The translations under genes were made by a program, and so were the position numbers. From the NCBI GenBank assembly GCA_031628995.1, contig JAVLUO010000007.1:1-64000 (forward strand): a DNA stretch of 64,000 nt, given 5' to 3'. This document shows, piece by piece, positions 1 through 6,606 of the stretch (position 1 is the stretch's first letter; the number at the start of each line of letters is the position of its first letter). Under the pieces are notes generated by a model, which was not told the DNA's origin, made no database searches, and saw only the letters and a program-made list of their open reading frames with translations. Source of the stretch: Bacillota bacterium LX-D (GTDB lineage Bacteria; Bacillota; DUOV01; Zhaonellaceae).

Positions 1-90
1 GATGGACACCCTTGTCTTAGGCTAACGGTTGGCACTATCAACCCCCGTATCGGACTTTCACCGACGAGCAAGCGCCCATGCTAGGCGCAC
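1..90 (-). mobile_element. 5' end of a group II intron, running off the left edge
   Basis: Read on the minus strand from position 90, the sequence starts GTGCGCC and continues with a short GGGC/GCTTGC hairpin and GGTGAAAGTCC, the look of the 5' end of bacterial group II introns (GTGYG start, domain I). The first intron base directly follows the T-tract of the tRNA operon terminator at 91-129, so the insertion site is exactly behind a terminator, as known for class C and related introns. The rest of the intron and any reverse transcriptase lie outside the window. The domain I assignment is from memory of such introns, not a covariance search. Confidence 0.75.
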
Positions 91-129
91 AAAATAAAGG
101 AGACATGAAAATCATGTCTCCTTTATTTT
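91..129 (-). terminator. Terminator of the tRNA operon
   Basis: An 18-bp perfect stem with a 3-nt loop follows the two tRNA genes on the minus strand and ends in TTTATTTT. The group II intron begins at the next base. Confidence 0.9.
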
Positions 130-130
130 G

Positions 131-207
131 TGGTAGCGGTGATTGGATTTGAACCAATGACACTACGGGTATGAACCGTATGCTCTGACCATCTGAGCTA
201 CACCGCC
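131..207 (-). tRNA. tRNA-Met (CAT), elongator
   Basis: On the minus strand a complete cloverleaf is visible: acceptor GGCGGTG paired with CACCGCT (a G-U first pair), D-arm AGCTCAGATGGTCAGAGC, anticodon stem-loop ACGGTTCATACCCGT, T-arm with GGTTCAAATCC and an encoded CCA at 131-133. The body closely resembles the elongator tRNA-Met of Bacillus, which argues against a lysidine-modified tRNA-Ile2 with the same CAT anticodon. It follows tRNA-fMet by 7 nt and shares its promoter and terminator. Confidence 0.95.
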
Positions 208-214
208 ACATTTA

Positions 215-290
<76 letters not shown>

Positions 291-307
291 ATGGAAGGTA
301 CTTTTAT

Positions 308-336
308 ATTATGAGGTATAGTTGCTAAAAAGTCAA
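308..336 (-). promoter_or_regulatory. Promoter of the tRNA operon
   Basis: Reading leftward, TTGACT (complement of 331-336) and CATAAT (complement of 308-313) are 17 bp apart, a sigma-A-like promoter placed about 20 bp before the tRNA-fMet gene. It lies just beyond the stop codon of the ydcZ-like gene. Confidence 0.7.
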
Positions 337-344
337 GCAACAAT

Positions 345-788
345 TTATTTCAAAATAATCTTGGCCCCAGCAGCTAAAAGTCCAATCCCAATCAATTTAT
401 ACCAACAAAAACTCAATTTTTCCAAGCCAAATAAACCTAAACAGTCGACAATAAACGCCGCAGATACCTGCCCTACAATAATAGCCGCCGTGGCTTGGGC
501 TGCCCCCACTTTAGGCATACTAACTACGACTCCATAAGTTATAACTACTCCTAAGATACCTCCCAAATAATAATACCAAGGGGCTTGGATTAGCTTGCTA
601 AAATCGTTGTTTCCCCAACGGAAACCAAATATAATCAGCAATACGGCAATAGTCGCCGTTAAATGTACTAGTAAGGTAGCTTCCCATAGGCCAATGACTT
701 TACTTAAACCTGTATTCATGGATCCTTGGATAGCCATAGTAACTCCAGCAATTCCAGCTATCAATAAAGCAACTAAGCTTTCTGACAT
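345..788 (-). CDS. DMT-type small membrane transporter (YdcZ/DUF606 family)
   Basis: A 147-residue, very hydrophobic protein with about five transmembrane segments (roughly residues 5-25, 36-56, 72-92, 97-117, 125-145). Its length and sequence, including the G-x-M-A-I-Q-G start region and the AAIIVGQVSAAFIVD segment, match the YdcZ/DUF606 group of the drug/metabolite transporter superfamily, in which two such half-size proteins or domains assemble. The substrate is unknown. It is read toward the tRNA operon and lies divergent from the L,D-transpeptidase gene. Confidence 0.8.
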   Translation of the reverse strand: MSESLVALLIAGIAGVTMAIQGSMNTGLSKVIGLWEATLLVHLTATIAVLLIIFGFRWGNNDFSKLIQAPWYYYLGGILGVVITYGVVVSMPKVGAAQATAAIIVGQVSAAFIVDCLGLFGLEKLSFCWYKLIGIGLLAAGAKIILK

Positions 789-962
789 TTTTTCACTCCT
801 TAAAATTTCGATTTTTCCTACTGTCTTAGTATTATAATCAAACTCATTTTTATGTAGAACAGCTTTTGGTAATTACCTTAAACCTTTGGATTCTTTACCA
901 GGATAAATATCTGAACTTAGGGGAAAATAAATTTACATGATTTTTAAGAAAGGAACATTGGC

Positions 963-1892
963 ATGAAAAATCATTCATTAAAAATAGTATGTGCAATCTT
1001 CCTATATTTAATTTTAGCTAGTACTGCCTTTGCCCAAGAAACTAAAATTTGGGGGTGCGATGAATTCTATCGCCAATTAAAACTTACTAGCCCTTACTTA
1101 AAAGGATATGATGTTTTTGAATTAGAAGAAAGGCTCCAAGAATTAGGCTATAACCCAGGCCAAATAGACGGAGTATTTGATCAGAAAACAAAAACTGCCG
1201 TTCAACAGCTGCAAAAGCATAAAAAACTGTCACCTTCTGGAATAGTAGATTTAGCTGTTTGGTCTGCTTTAGGCGAAAACTGCGTCCAGCCTACAAGCAA
1301 CCACAAAACTCCCCCTCCTCAAGGCAGAGTCAAAATTATTATTGACCGAGATAAACACTTTTTACAGATTTGGTCTAATGGCAGCTTATATAAGCAATAT
1401 GCTGTTGCGGTAGGTAAAAATGAAACTCCATCTCCAATTGGAGAGTGGAAGGTTATAAGTAAAGGTACTAATTGGGGAACAGGATTTGGTACACGTTGGA
1501 TAGGATTAAACGTTCCATGGGGTATTTACGGAATCCATGGCACTAATAAGCCTTGGTCAATTGGCCGCATGGCCTCCCATGGCTGTTTTAGAATGCATAA
1601 TAAGCAAGTAGAAGAAATTTTCCCTTGGATAAAAATTGGTACTCCCGTTACAGTTAAAGGAAAGCTTTACGGAATGAAACATCGATTACTAAAAAAGGGC
1701 AACACAGGACAAGATGTAGTATTTGTTCAACTTTGTCTCCGGGAAGAAAAACTTTTATGGATTCCAGCCGACGGACGCTTTGGTGAAAGTACAGAACAAG
1801 CTTTAATACTTTACCAATTGCTGCATAATTTACCTGCTACAGGCCAGGTAGATCAAGTAACATGGGATCTGATGAGCAATAAAAGTGAATAA
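963..1892 (+). CDS. Secreted L,D-transpeptidase with flanking peptidoglycan-binding domains
   Basis: Predicted to form 3-3 cross-links in peptidoglycan outside the membrane. Residues 1-24 form a signal peptide ending AFA-Q. A PG_binding_1 repeat (about 50-100) is followed by a YkuD catalytic domain (about 122-233) with His192 and the S-H-G-C motif at 205-208, Cys208 being the expected nucleophile. A second, weaker peptidoglycan-binding repeat occupies about 240-305. The start ATG is preceded by AGAAAGGA. A second protein with the same architecture but no signal peptide lies at 32682-33518. The gene is transcribed away from ydcZ and converges on ppx with only 4 bp between stops. Confidence 0.9.
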   Translation: MKNHSLKIVCAIFLYLILASTAFAQETKIWGCDEFYRQLKLTSPYLKGYDVFELEERLQELGYNPGQIDGVFDQKTKTAVQQLQKHKKLSPSGIVDLAVWSALGENCVQPTSNHKTPPPQGRVKIIIDRDKHFLQIWSNGSLYKQYAVAVGKNETPSPIGEWKVISKGTNWGTGFGTRWIGLNVPWGIYGIHGTNKPWSIGRMASHGCFRMHNKQVEEIFPWIKIGTPVTVKGKLYGMKHRLLKKGNTGQDVVFVQLCLREEKLLWIPADGRFGESTEQALILYQLLHNLPATGQVDQVTWDLMSNKSE

Positions 1893-1896
1893 GACT

Positions 1897-2772
1897 TTAC
1901 GTTAATGATTTTTGTAATTCCATAATAATTCCTTCCAGCAAATCACTTTCAGAAACAGTTATAGATACAGCTTGAATTTCCTGTAGGATATTAGCAATAA
2001 TTTTAGTCCCGGCAACAATAATATCCGCTCTTTGAGGGTTTAAGCCCGGGACTTTTTGCAATTCTTTAATTGTAAGTTTTTGTAAAAAGCATAAAATCTT
2101 TTGAATATTTTCCGCTCTTAAAATAAATCCTTGTACTTTTTTAGGATCATAAATATCTAACTTTTGGAAAATAGCAGCAAGAGTAGTTATTGTTCCCCCT
2201 ACGCCAATTAAATTTAAAGGTTGTAAATTCTTAAGTTCTTCTAACACTGGCTTTAAAGCAGCTATTATTTGCCCATCATTCCAATTGCCTTCTGTACAAC
2301 GTACGGCTCCTACATTGATACTGGTTTTTTGTAAATCATTTTGATTGTCCAAATATATTATTTCCGTACTGCCTCCACCTATATCTATAACCACTGGGTT
2401 AGTTAAATGCTTATGGCTGCTAACGGCCCCGGCATAACTAAGCCAACCTTCTTCATGGCCTGATATTATTTCAACCTTTATGCCTCTTCCTTCAGCTCCT
2501 GCCAATAATAACTCCTTGTTATCTGCATCTCTGGCTGCACTTGTAGCAACAATGCGATAACCATCAACATTATACTTATTTAAAACATTGTAGAAACAAG
2601 CAACAGCATCTAAAGTACGCTCTATTGCCTCTTTCTTCAAAAGATTAGTTTCCTGCACACCTTCCCCAAGCCTCGTAATTTTTATATCTCGATAAATTGG
2701 TATAAATTCATTAGAAAAATGGCCAATTAATAACCGTACAGAATTTGTGCCAATATCTATTGCTCCATACAT
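1897..2772 (-). CDS. ppx: Ppx/GppA family phosphatase (exopolyphosphatase-like)
   Basis: A 291-residue protein of the ASKHA fold. The N-terminal phosphate-binding loop AIDIGTNSVRLLI (residues 4-16), a second loop VIDIGGGSTEII around residue 128, and GGTITTLAA around 190 are the family signatures. Members hydrolyse polyphosphate or pppGpp; the preferred substrate cannot be told from sequence. At about 290 residues it is the short form lacking the C-terminal HD domain of longer Ppx proteins. It is the last leftward gene of the yabQ-divIC-yabR string, a common neighbour there in Clostridia. Confidence 0.9.
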   Translation of the reverse strand: MYGAIDIGTNSVRLLIGHFSNEFIPIYRDIKITRLGEGVQETNLLKKEAIERTLDAVACFYNVLNKYNVDGYRIVATSAARDADNKELLLAGAEGRGIKVEIISGHEEGWLSYAGAVSSHKHLTNPVVIDIGGGSTEIIYLDNQNDLQKTSINVGAVRCTEGNWNDGQIIAALKPVLEELKNLQPLNLIGVGGTITTLAAIFQKLDIYDPKKVQGFILRAENIQKILCFLQKLTIKELQKVPGLNPQRADIIVAGTKIIANILQEIQAVSITVSESDLLEGIIMELQKSLT

Positions 2773-2803
2773 TTTTCAACCCTCCAACAATTGCAATAAT
2801 ACT

Positions 2804-2831
2804 AAAAAAGGTACCCCTTTTGAGTACCCTT
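2804..2831 (-). terminator. Weak terminator behind yabR
   Basis: On the minus strand AAGGGTAC and GGTACCTT form an imperfect stem followed by TTTTTT. It lies between the yabR stop and the ppx start, so it may attenuate rather than end transcription. Confidence 0.55.
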
Positions 2832-2836
2832 AATTC

Positions 2837-3256
2837 CTAGTATTTTATTGCTCCTCTTCCGCCTCGTTTAGATTCCGTGTTTTTACGTAAATCTTGCAAT
2901 CTTTCGTCACTATCTTTTAGAAATTTCGCTAGCTTATCTTCGAAAGATATTTGATTTTCCTTATTCTGTCGCCGTCCTTTAGACGCATTGCTATTTGATT
3001 TAGCATTGTAATTCGGTTTAGCTTGTTTAATGGAAAGACCAATTTTACCTTGAGGATCTACATTGATAACTTTAATCGAAACACGGTCATTTTCCTTTAA
3101 ATAATCTTTTACGTCTTTAACATAGGCGTCAGCAACTTCCGAAATATGCACTAGGCCGGTCACACCTCCGGGAAGCTCCACAAAAGCTCCAAATTTAGTA
3201 ATCCCAGTGACCACACCTTCAACAATGCTGCCTACCTCAATGGACATATTAGCCAT
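2837..3256 (-). CDS. yabR: S1 domain RNA-binding protein (YabR-like)
   Basis: A 139-residue protein with one S1 domain at about residues 6-77 (VGSIVEGVVTGITKFGAFVE..., ...GKIGLSIKQA), the fold that binds RNA in polynucleotide phosphorylase and ribosomal protein S1. The C-terminal half is charged and low in complexity, rich in Asn, Lys and Arg, ending in a basic GG-containing tail. Bacillus YabR sits in the same place after divIC. Its exact role is not established. The start is supported by AGGAGGAAT upstream. Confidence 0.9.
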   Translation of the reverse strand: MANMSIEVGSIVEGVVTGITKFGAFVELPGGVTGLVHISEVADAYVKDVKDYLKENDRVSIKVINVDPQGKIGLSIKQAKPNYNAKSNSNASKGRRQNKENQISFEDKLAKFLKDSDERLQDLRKNTESKRGGRGAIKY

Positions 3257-3334
3257 ATTCCTCCTAACAGTTTAACGTACCTTAATTATACTTTCGCATA
3301 AAGCTCGTGTCAATAATACCTTGTAAATAATAGG

Positions 3335-3748
3335 TTAATCATAAATTTCTTTTTTGCCTTCCGTTTGCAATTGCATTACTTTACCTGGTTTAGCTAACAG
3401 TAAAACTTTTTCTCCTTTTTTAACTAAACCTAAGTTTTCCCGGGCAATTTTTTCTACATATTGGGCACTACTTACCATCCGTCTCTGGCTTTCTAAGTCA
3501 TGTTTCTTAGCTAAAAGTAAATTTTTCTGAGCCGTTAAGGCACTTATTTCTTTATCAGCTTGATTTATTTTAATTTGCCATTGTCCTAATAAAATTATTA
3601 GGTACGCTATAATAGCAACGCATACAAATCTTCTGCCTTTAAAACGCATTTTTCTTTTTTTTCGCAATCTTTTACTTGACTTAGTATTGTTAATTTCTTG
3701 ATAAAAAGGCTCCCCAGCAGGACCATATATCTTCGGTGCACTAGACAA
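3335..3748 (-). CDS. divIC: Septum formation initiator DivIC/FtsB family
   Basis: A bitopic division protein of 137 residues. A basic cytoplasmic N-terminus (about 1-42) is followed by one transmembrane helix (about 43-62) and an extracellular coiled coil (about 63-100). The C-terminal YVEKIARENLGLVKKGEKV segment is characteristic of FtsB/DivIC. It is expected to work with FtsL and DivIB/FtsQ in the divisome, and in Bacillus also at the sporulation septum. It lies between yabQ and yabR, the usual order. The 232 bp upstream carry a DnaA-box cluster. Confidence 0.9.
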   Translation of the reverse strand: MSSAPKIYGPAGEPFYQEINNTKSSKRLRKKRKMRFKGRRFVCVAIIAYLIILLGQWQIKINQADKEISALTAQKNLLLAKKHDLESQRRMVSSAQYVEKIARENLGLVKKGEKVLLLAKPGKVMQLQTEGKKEIYD

Positions 3749-3863
3749 AACTTATTCACCTTCTCTATTAATGTCACTATAACAAATCTAAAAAAATTTG
3801 GAACTGCAGCAGTCATCTGGCAGCCCTTCTTTAGTTAAAAACGTGGATTACATATCCCCAAAT

Positions 3864-3908
3864 TTATCCACATTATATCCACAAATTGTGGATAATTATT
3901 GTAGATAA
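3864..3908. promoter_or_regulatory. Cluster of four DnaA-box-like sites between divIC and yabQ
   Basis: Two perfect consensus boxes are present: TTATCCACA at 3864-3872 and its complement TGTGGATAA at 3887-3895. Two one-mismatch copies flank or separate them: ATATCCACA at 3875-3883 and TGTAGATAA at 3900-3908. The central pair forms the perfect palindrome TATCCACAA-A-TTGTGGATA. No dnaA or dnaN lies nearby, so this is not an obvious replication origin. It could be a DnaA-controlled operator or a DnaA titration site. Confidence 0.65.
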
Positions 3909-3980
3909 CTAGTAGTTTTAATTCTACGTAAGCCAAAAATATCCTGCCTAGTAATAAAAACGTTTTTCAGACACAATTTT

Positions 3981-4472
3981 TTATAAATCATTTTTTTTAT
4001 ACAATTTACCAAACCATGCTTTGAGTTTTAAATATGGTTTTCTTAGTAATAATTTGCATTTTGTCAATAGCCCACTAATTAATTTAAGGGGAATTATAAA
4101 TATGATTGCAATTATTTTCAAAGGATAAACTATAGCTTTAAAGCTTAAAACTATTAGTTTATACATGCAAATTAACCAATTATGCCAAAATTGCAGCATT
4201 ACATTGCTGCAATACTTAAAATAGATAATTAGACCAATGGCCAAACCTAGAAAAACGTAAAATCTAACCTCTCCCCAATTGCTAAATAAAAGCAGCAAAA
4301 AAACAAGACCTGTTAAAATCAAGCAAAAAAGCAGGTCTGTTATCCCTAGCGTTAACTTCTTAGGTTTAACCAACCCCTGAATTGCACGGTATAAGTCAAA
4401 TATTCCGCCAATGATTAGCCCAATAAAAATAGTATTTACAAAAAATTTAATTTGCAGGTATGCAGTTATCAT
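3981..4472 (-). CDS. yabQ: Spore cortex biosynthesis protein YabQ
   Basis: A 163-residue membrane protein with about four N-terminal helices (residues 8-30, 43-62, 67-85, 100-130) and a basic C-terminal tail. The region around FIGLIIGGIFDLYRAI is typical of the YabQ family. In Bacillus, YabQ is made in the mother cell, localises to the outer forespore membrane and is needed for cortex formation. It is placed directly after yabP with a 22-bp gap, so the two are probably co-transcribed under mother-cell sigma control, although no promoter was identified. Confidence 0.88.
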   Translation of the reverse strand: MITAYLQIKFFVNTIFIGLIIGGIFDLYRAIQGLVKPKKLTLGITDLLFCLILTGLVFLLLLFSNWGEVRFYVFLGLAIGLIIYFKYCSNVMLQFWHNWLICMYKLIVLSFKAIVYPLKIIAIIFIIPLKLISGLLTKCKLLLRKPYLKLKAWFGKLYKKNDL

Positions 4473-4494
4473 TGGCCACCACCCTGTTATTTAT

Positions 4495-4761
4495 CTATTT
4501 CAAAATTCTCTGAATTAAGCTTTTAGCTTTTTTCCCTTGTCCATCAGTATAAGTTAATTGATTTACTCGCCCGCTGACATTTAAGGTCCCATTTTCTAGA
4601 TTCAAGACACTTATATTTAATTCCTCGCCTTTTATAATTAAGAGACCCAAAGTGGTTTGTAAGGTTATTTCTTCTTCATCATAATTGTCGACGTGAATCA
4701 CACCTGTAATCAGCAGTTGTTTGCGTTCATCTAACTTAATCAGATGCTCTTTGTCTGCCAT
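4495..4761 (-). CDS. yabP: Sporulation protein YabP
   Basis: An 88-residue, all-beta protein of the YabP/YqfC family. The pattern LLITGVIHVDNYDEEEI followed by TTLGLLIIKGEELNI is typical of the family. YabP is made during sporulation together with YabQ; its molecular role is not well defined. The gene starts a short yabP-yabQ unit behind the terminator of the SpoIID-like gene. Confidence 0.9.
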   Translation of the reverse strand: MADKEHLIKLDERKQLLITGVIHVDNYDEEEITLQTTLGLLIIKGEELNISVLNLENGTLNVSGRVNQLTYTDGQGKKAKSLIQRILK

Positions 4762-4826
4762 ACAAGCTCACTCCCCTCTTTACTGATAAATATGCAAGTA
4801 GGAAATAAATATGAATAAATAAAATA

Positions 4827-4874
4827 AAAAGACCTGAAAAGAGAAGTTCAATTTATTCTCTCTTCAGGTCTTTT
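4827..4874 (-). terminator. Terminator of the SpoIID-like gene
   Basis: The 12-bp arms AAAAGACCTGAA and TTCAGGTCTTTT are extended by an inner GAGAGAA/TTCTC pairing. The hairpin separates the SpoIID-like gene from yabP. Confidence 0.85.
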
Positions 4875-4891
4875 GTAAATTAGGATTGTAT

Positions 4892-5848
4892 TTACTTCCA
4901 CATTCTTTCAATTTTAATATTGCGAAAATAGTAGTGCACAATGTCAGAGGCTTTTTTGCCTTGCTCAGCTAAGGCTCTAGCCCCCCATTGGCTCATGCCT
5001 ACTCCATGGCCATATCCCTTCCCAGTCACGACTAACTTTCCATTGGCTATCATTAGGCCAGTGAGCAAAGTAGACCGCATTTGCTCATTCCCCAAAGCTA
5101 AACGCAATGCCGGGGCACCTACAACTGCATTGCCAATTTTAATTTTTACAGCTCGGCCCGAAGGACCTTTTTGCACAACAGATGCCTTAGTTGGATTTTC
5201 TCCAATATTTTGGCCTGTCAGCTTTTGCACTGCTGCTCTCACCTGATCTAGAGGGAAAACAGCTTTCCAAGCTTTATTTTCAGGTACAGTTATTTTAAAG
5301 CCCGGATCTTCTACACTATGAATATAGGGAGTTTTTTCTTTAGTATAAGCTAAGCCTTCAGCAGCAGATGCAGATGTCCTTCCTCCTGCGTCAGCAAAAA
5401 ACCAACCATTAATGTAGTTCCCTTTGTAAGTAGCTACCATGCCTCGGGTAGAATCTACCGCTGCAATTACGTTCTGGTTTATTCTTGCAGGGTCATAGGC
5501 CTGAAACTCCTTCACATCTGTTGAAGCATCTGTTCCATGGGCTTCTACGCCCCCTTGGGCAATCTTCTTTAAAGTAAATGTTCTAGCAATTATTGCTTGA
5601 GCAGCTAATGCCTCTCTTGGCCAAGTAGGCTCCATTTCAGCCGCTACTACGCCTTTTAAATATTCTTCTAGTTTAATTTTTTGAGTTTGACCTTTTTCAT
5701 TGACGTATAAGGAAATCGTTGGTTCTTTTGTATATTGGCTGTTTCTTGCTCCTGGTTTTTTAGCAGCATTGTCACAAGCTGTAAGCAAGAGAGAACTTAC
5801 AAATAAAGCACTGACTAAACATAGCATTGGTTTTTTGTACTTAAACAT
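4892..5848 (-). CDS. SpoIID/LytB domain lipoprotein
   Basis: Probably a membrane-anchored protein acting on peptidoglycan glycan strands. The start chosen is the ATG at 5848, preceded by GGAGG seven bases upstream; the longer reading from 5914 has no ribosome binding site and overlaps a DnaA box. A lipoprotein signal ends in LLLTAC. The SpoIID domain contains AAEMEPTWPREALAAQAI, with the Glu that is catalytic in SpoIID lytic transglycosylases, and ends with GYGHGVGMSQWGA. Canonical spoIID usually lies near murA and spoIIQ, so this is probably a second paralogue rather than spoIID itself. It stands between rqcP and yabP. Confidence 0.85.
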   Translation of the reverse strand: MFKYKKPMLCLVSALFVSSLLLTACDNAAKKPGARNSQYTKEPTISLYVNEKGQTQKIKLEEYLKGVVAAEMEPTWPREALAAQAIIARTFTLKKIAQGGVEAHGTDASTDVKEFQAYDPARINQNVIAAVDSTRGMVATYKGNYINGWFFADAGGRTSASAAEGLAYTKEKTPYIHSVEDPGFKITVPENKAWKAVFPLDQVRAAVQKLTGQNIGENPTKASVVQKGPSGRAVKIKIGNAVVGAPALRLALGNEQMRSTLLTGLMIANGKLVVTGKGYGHGVGMSQWGARALAEQGKKASDIVHYYFRNIKIERMWK

Positions 5849-5904
5849 AAAAATACCTCCAGTTCCAATAAGTTCACTTTTATTGTTCACCAAAGGCAAA
5901 TAAT

Positions 5905-5913
5905 TTATCCACA
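5905..5913 (+). promoter_or_regulatory. Single perfect DnaA box
   Basis: TTATCCACA lies in the short spacer between rqcP and the SpoIID-like gene, 57 bp before that gene's start. It is the third perfect box within about 2 kb. Confidence 0.45.
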
Positions 5914-5920
5914 ATATTTA

Positions 5921-6175
5921 CTATTTTACTGTCTCCTGTAGAACCTCATAAAGATCTTTCGCCTCATTGGCTCTAACTGTTTCGGGGGTAGCTAAAATTT
6001 TTACCTCAATTTCTTTGATTCCTAAATCAATTTTCAGTACATCTTCTGTTTTTACTTCAGTCCCAGCCTTAGCTGGCCTGCCGTTGAGCAGCACTCTGCC
6101 ACTATCACATACTTCTTTAGCAATAGTCCTTCTTTTGATAATGCGTGATATTTTTAAGTACTTATCCAGCCGCAT
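5921..6175 (-). CDS. rqcP: S4 domain ribosome quality control protein RqcP (YabO)
   Basis: An 84-residue S4 RNA-binding protein. MRLDKYLKISRIIKRRTIAKE... followed by GRVLLNGRPAKAGTEVK is the S4 signature of the YabO/Hsp15 family. In Bacillus this protein binds 50S-peptidyl-tRNA complexes and works with RqcH in adding alanine tails to stalled nascent chains. It follows hup with a terminator-like hairpin between them, the usual order in Firmicutes. Confidence 0.92.
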   Translation of the reverse strand: MRLDKYLKISRIIKRRTIAKEVCDSGRVLLNGRPAKAGTEVKTEDVLKIDLGIKEIEVKILATPETVRANEAKDLYEVLQETVK

Positions 6176-6196
6176 ATTCTCCTCCTCGTTATAAGC

Positions 6197-6223
6197 AAAA
6201 TCAGGCTCTTAAGGCCTGACTTT
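6197..6223 (-). terminator. Terminator between hup and rqcP
   Basis: TCAGGC and GCCTGA form a stem with a 7-nt loop followed by TTTTGC on the minus strand. Confidence 0.6.
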
Positions 6224-6232
6224 TAACCTGCT

Positions 6233-6508
6233 TTATTGGCTAACACCATCTTTTAAAGCCTTACCCGGTTTAAAGGCTGGTACCTTTGTAGCAGGAATAT
6301 TAATTTCTTCTCCAGTTTTTGGATTACGTCCAGTACGAGAAGCACGTTCACGAACTTCAAATGTTCCAAATCCTACTAATTGGACTTTATCACCTTGAGC
6401 TAAAGCATCGGATATAGTATCGAATAAAGCGTTTACAACTTTTTCTGCTTCTTTCTTAGTGATTTCGGCTTTCTCAGCCACGCTGCTAACCAAATCGGTT
6501 TTATTCAA
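6233..6508 (-). CDS. hup: DNA-binding protein HU
   Basis: A 91-residue nucleoid protein. It begins [25 protein letters not shown] and contains [24 protein letters not shown], the conserved DNA-bending arm. The start is taken as the TTG at 6508, which follows AGGAGGGATTTTC; the longer ATG reading from 6535 would add nine hydrophobic residues absent from HU proteins. The gene lies in the standard yabN-hup-rqcP order. Confidence 0.93.
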   Translation of the reverse strand: MNKTDLVSSVAEKAEITKKEAEKVVNALFDTISDALAQGDKVQLVGFGTFEVRERASRTGRNPKTGEEINIPATKVPAFKPGKALKDGVSQ

Positions 6509-6606
6509 GAAAATCCCTCCTATGAAAAGAATCACTGTAAAACTATTCGCTGCTCTACAACATTCTCCTGCAATATTTTCCTAACATTTCTTAAAAAGTC
6601 TCTGAT

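Noticed and set aside
1-90. Possible rRNA or 6S-type RNA end
   Set aside because: The GTGCGCC start on the minus strand, GGTGAAAGTCC and the exact junction with a terminator fit a group II intron 5' end much better; no rRNA motif was found.
3864-3908. Chromosomal replication origin
   Set aside because: dnaA, dnaN, recF, rpmH and gyr genes are absent and there is no long AT-rich unwinding region, so the boxes are reported only as a DnaA-binding cluster.
4892-5914. Canonical spoIID
   Set aside because: The domain is right, but position (between rqcP and yabP) and the lipoprotein signal differ from spoIID near murA; called SpoIID-like instead.
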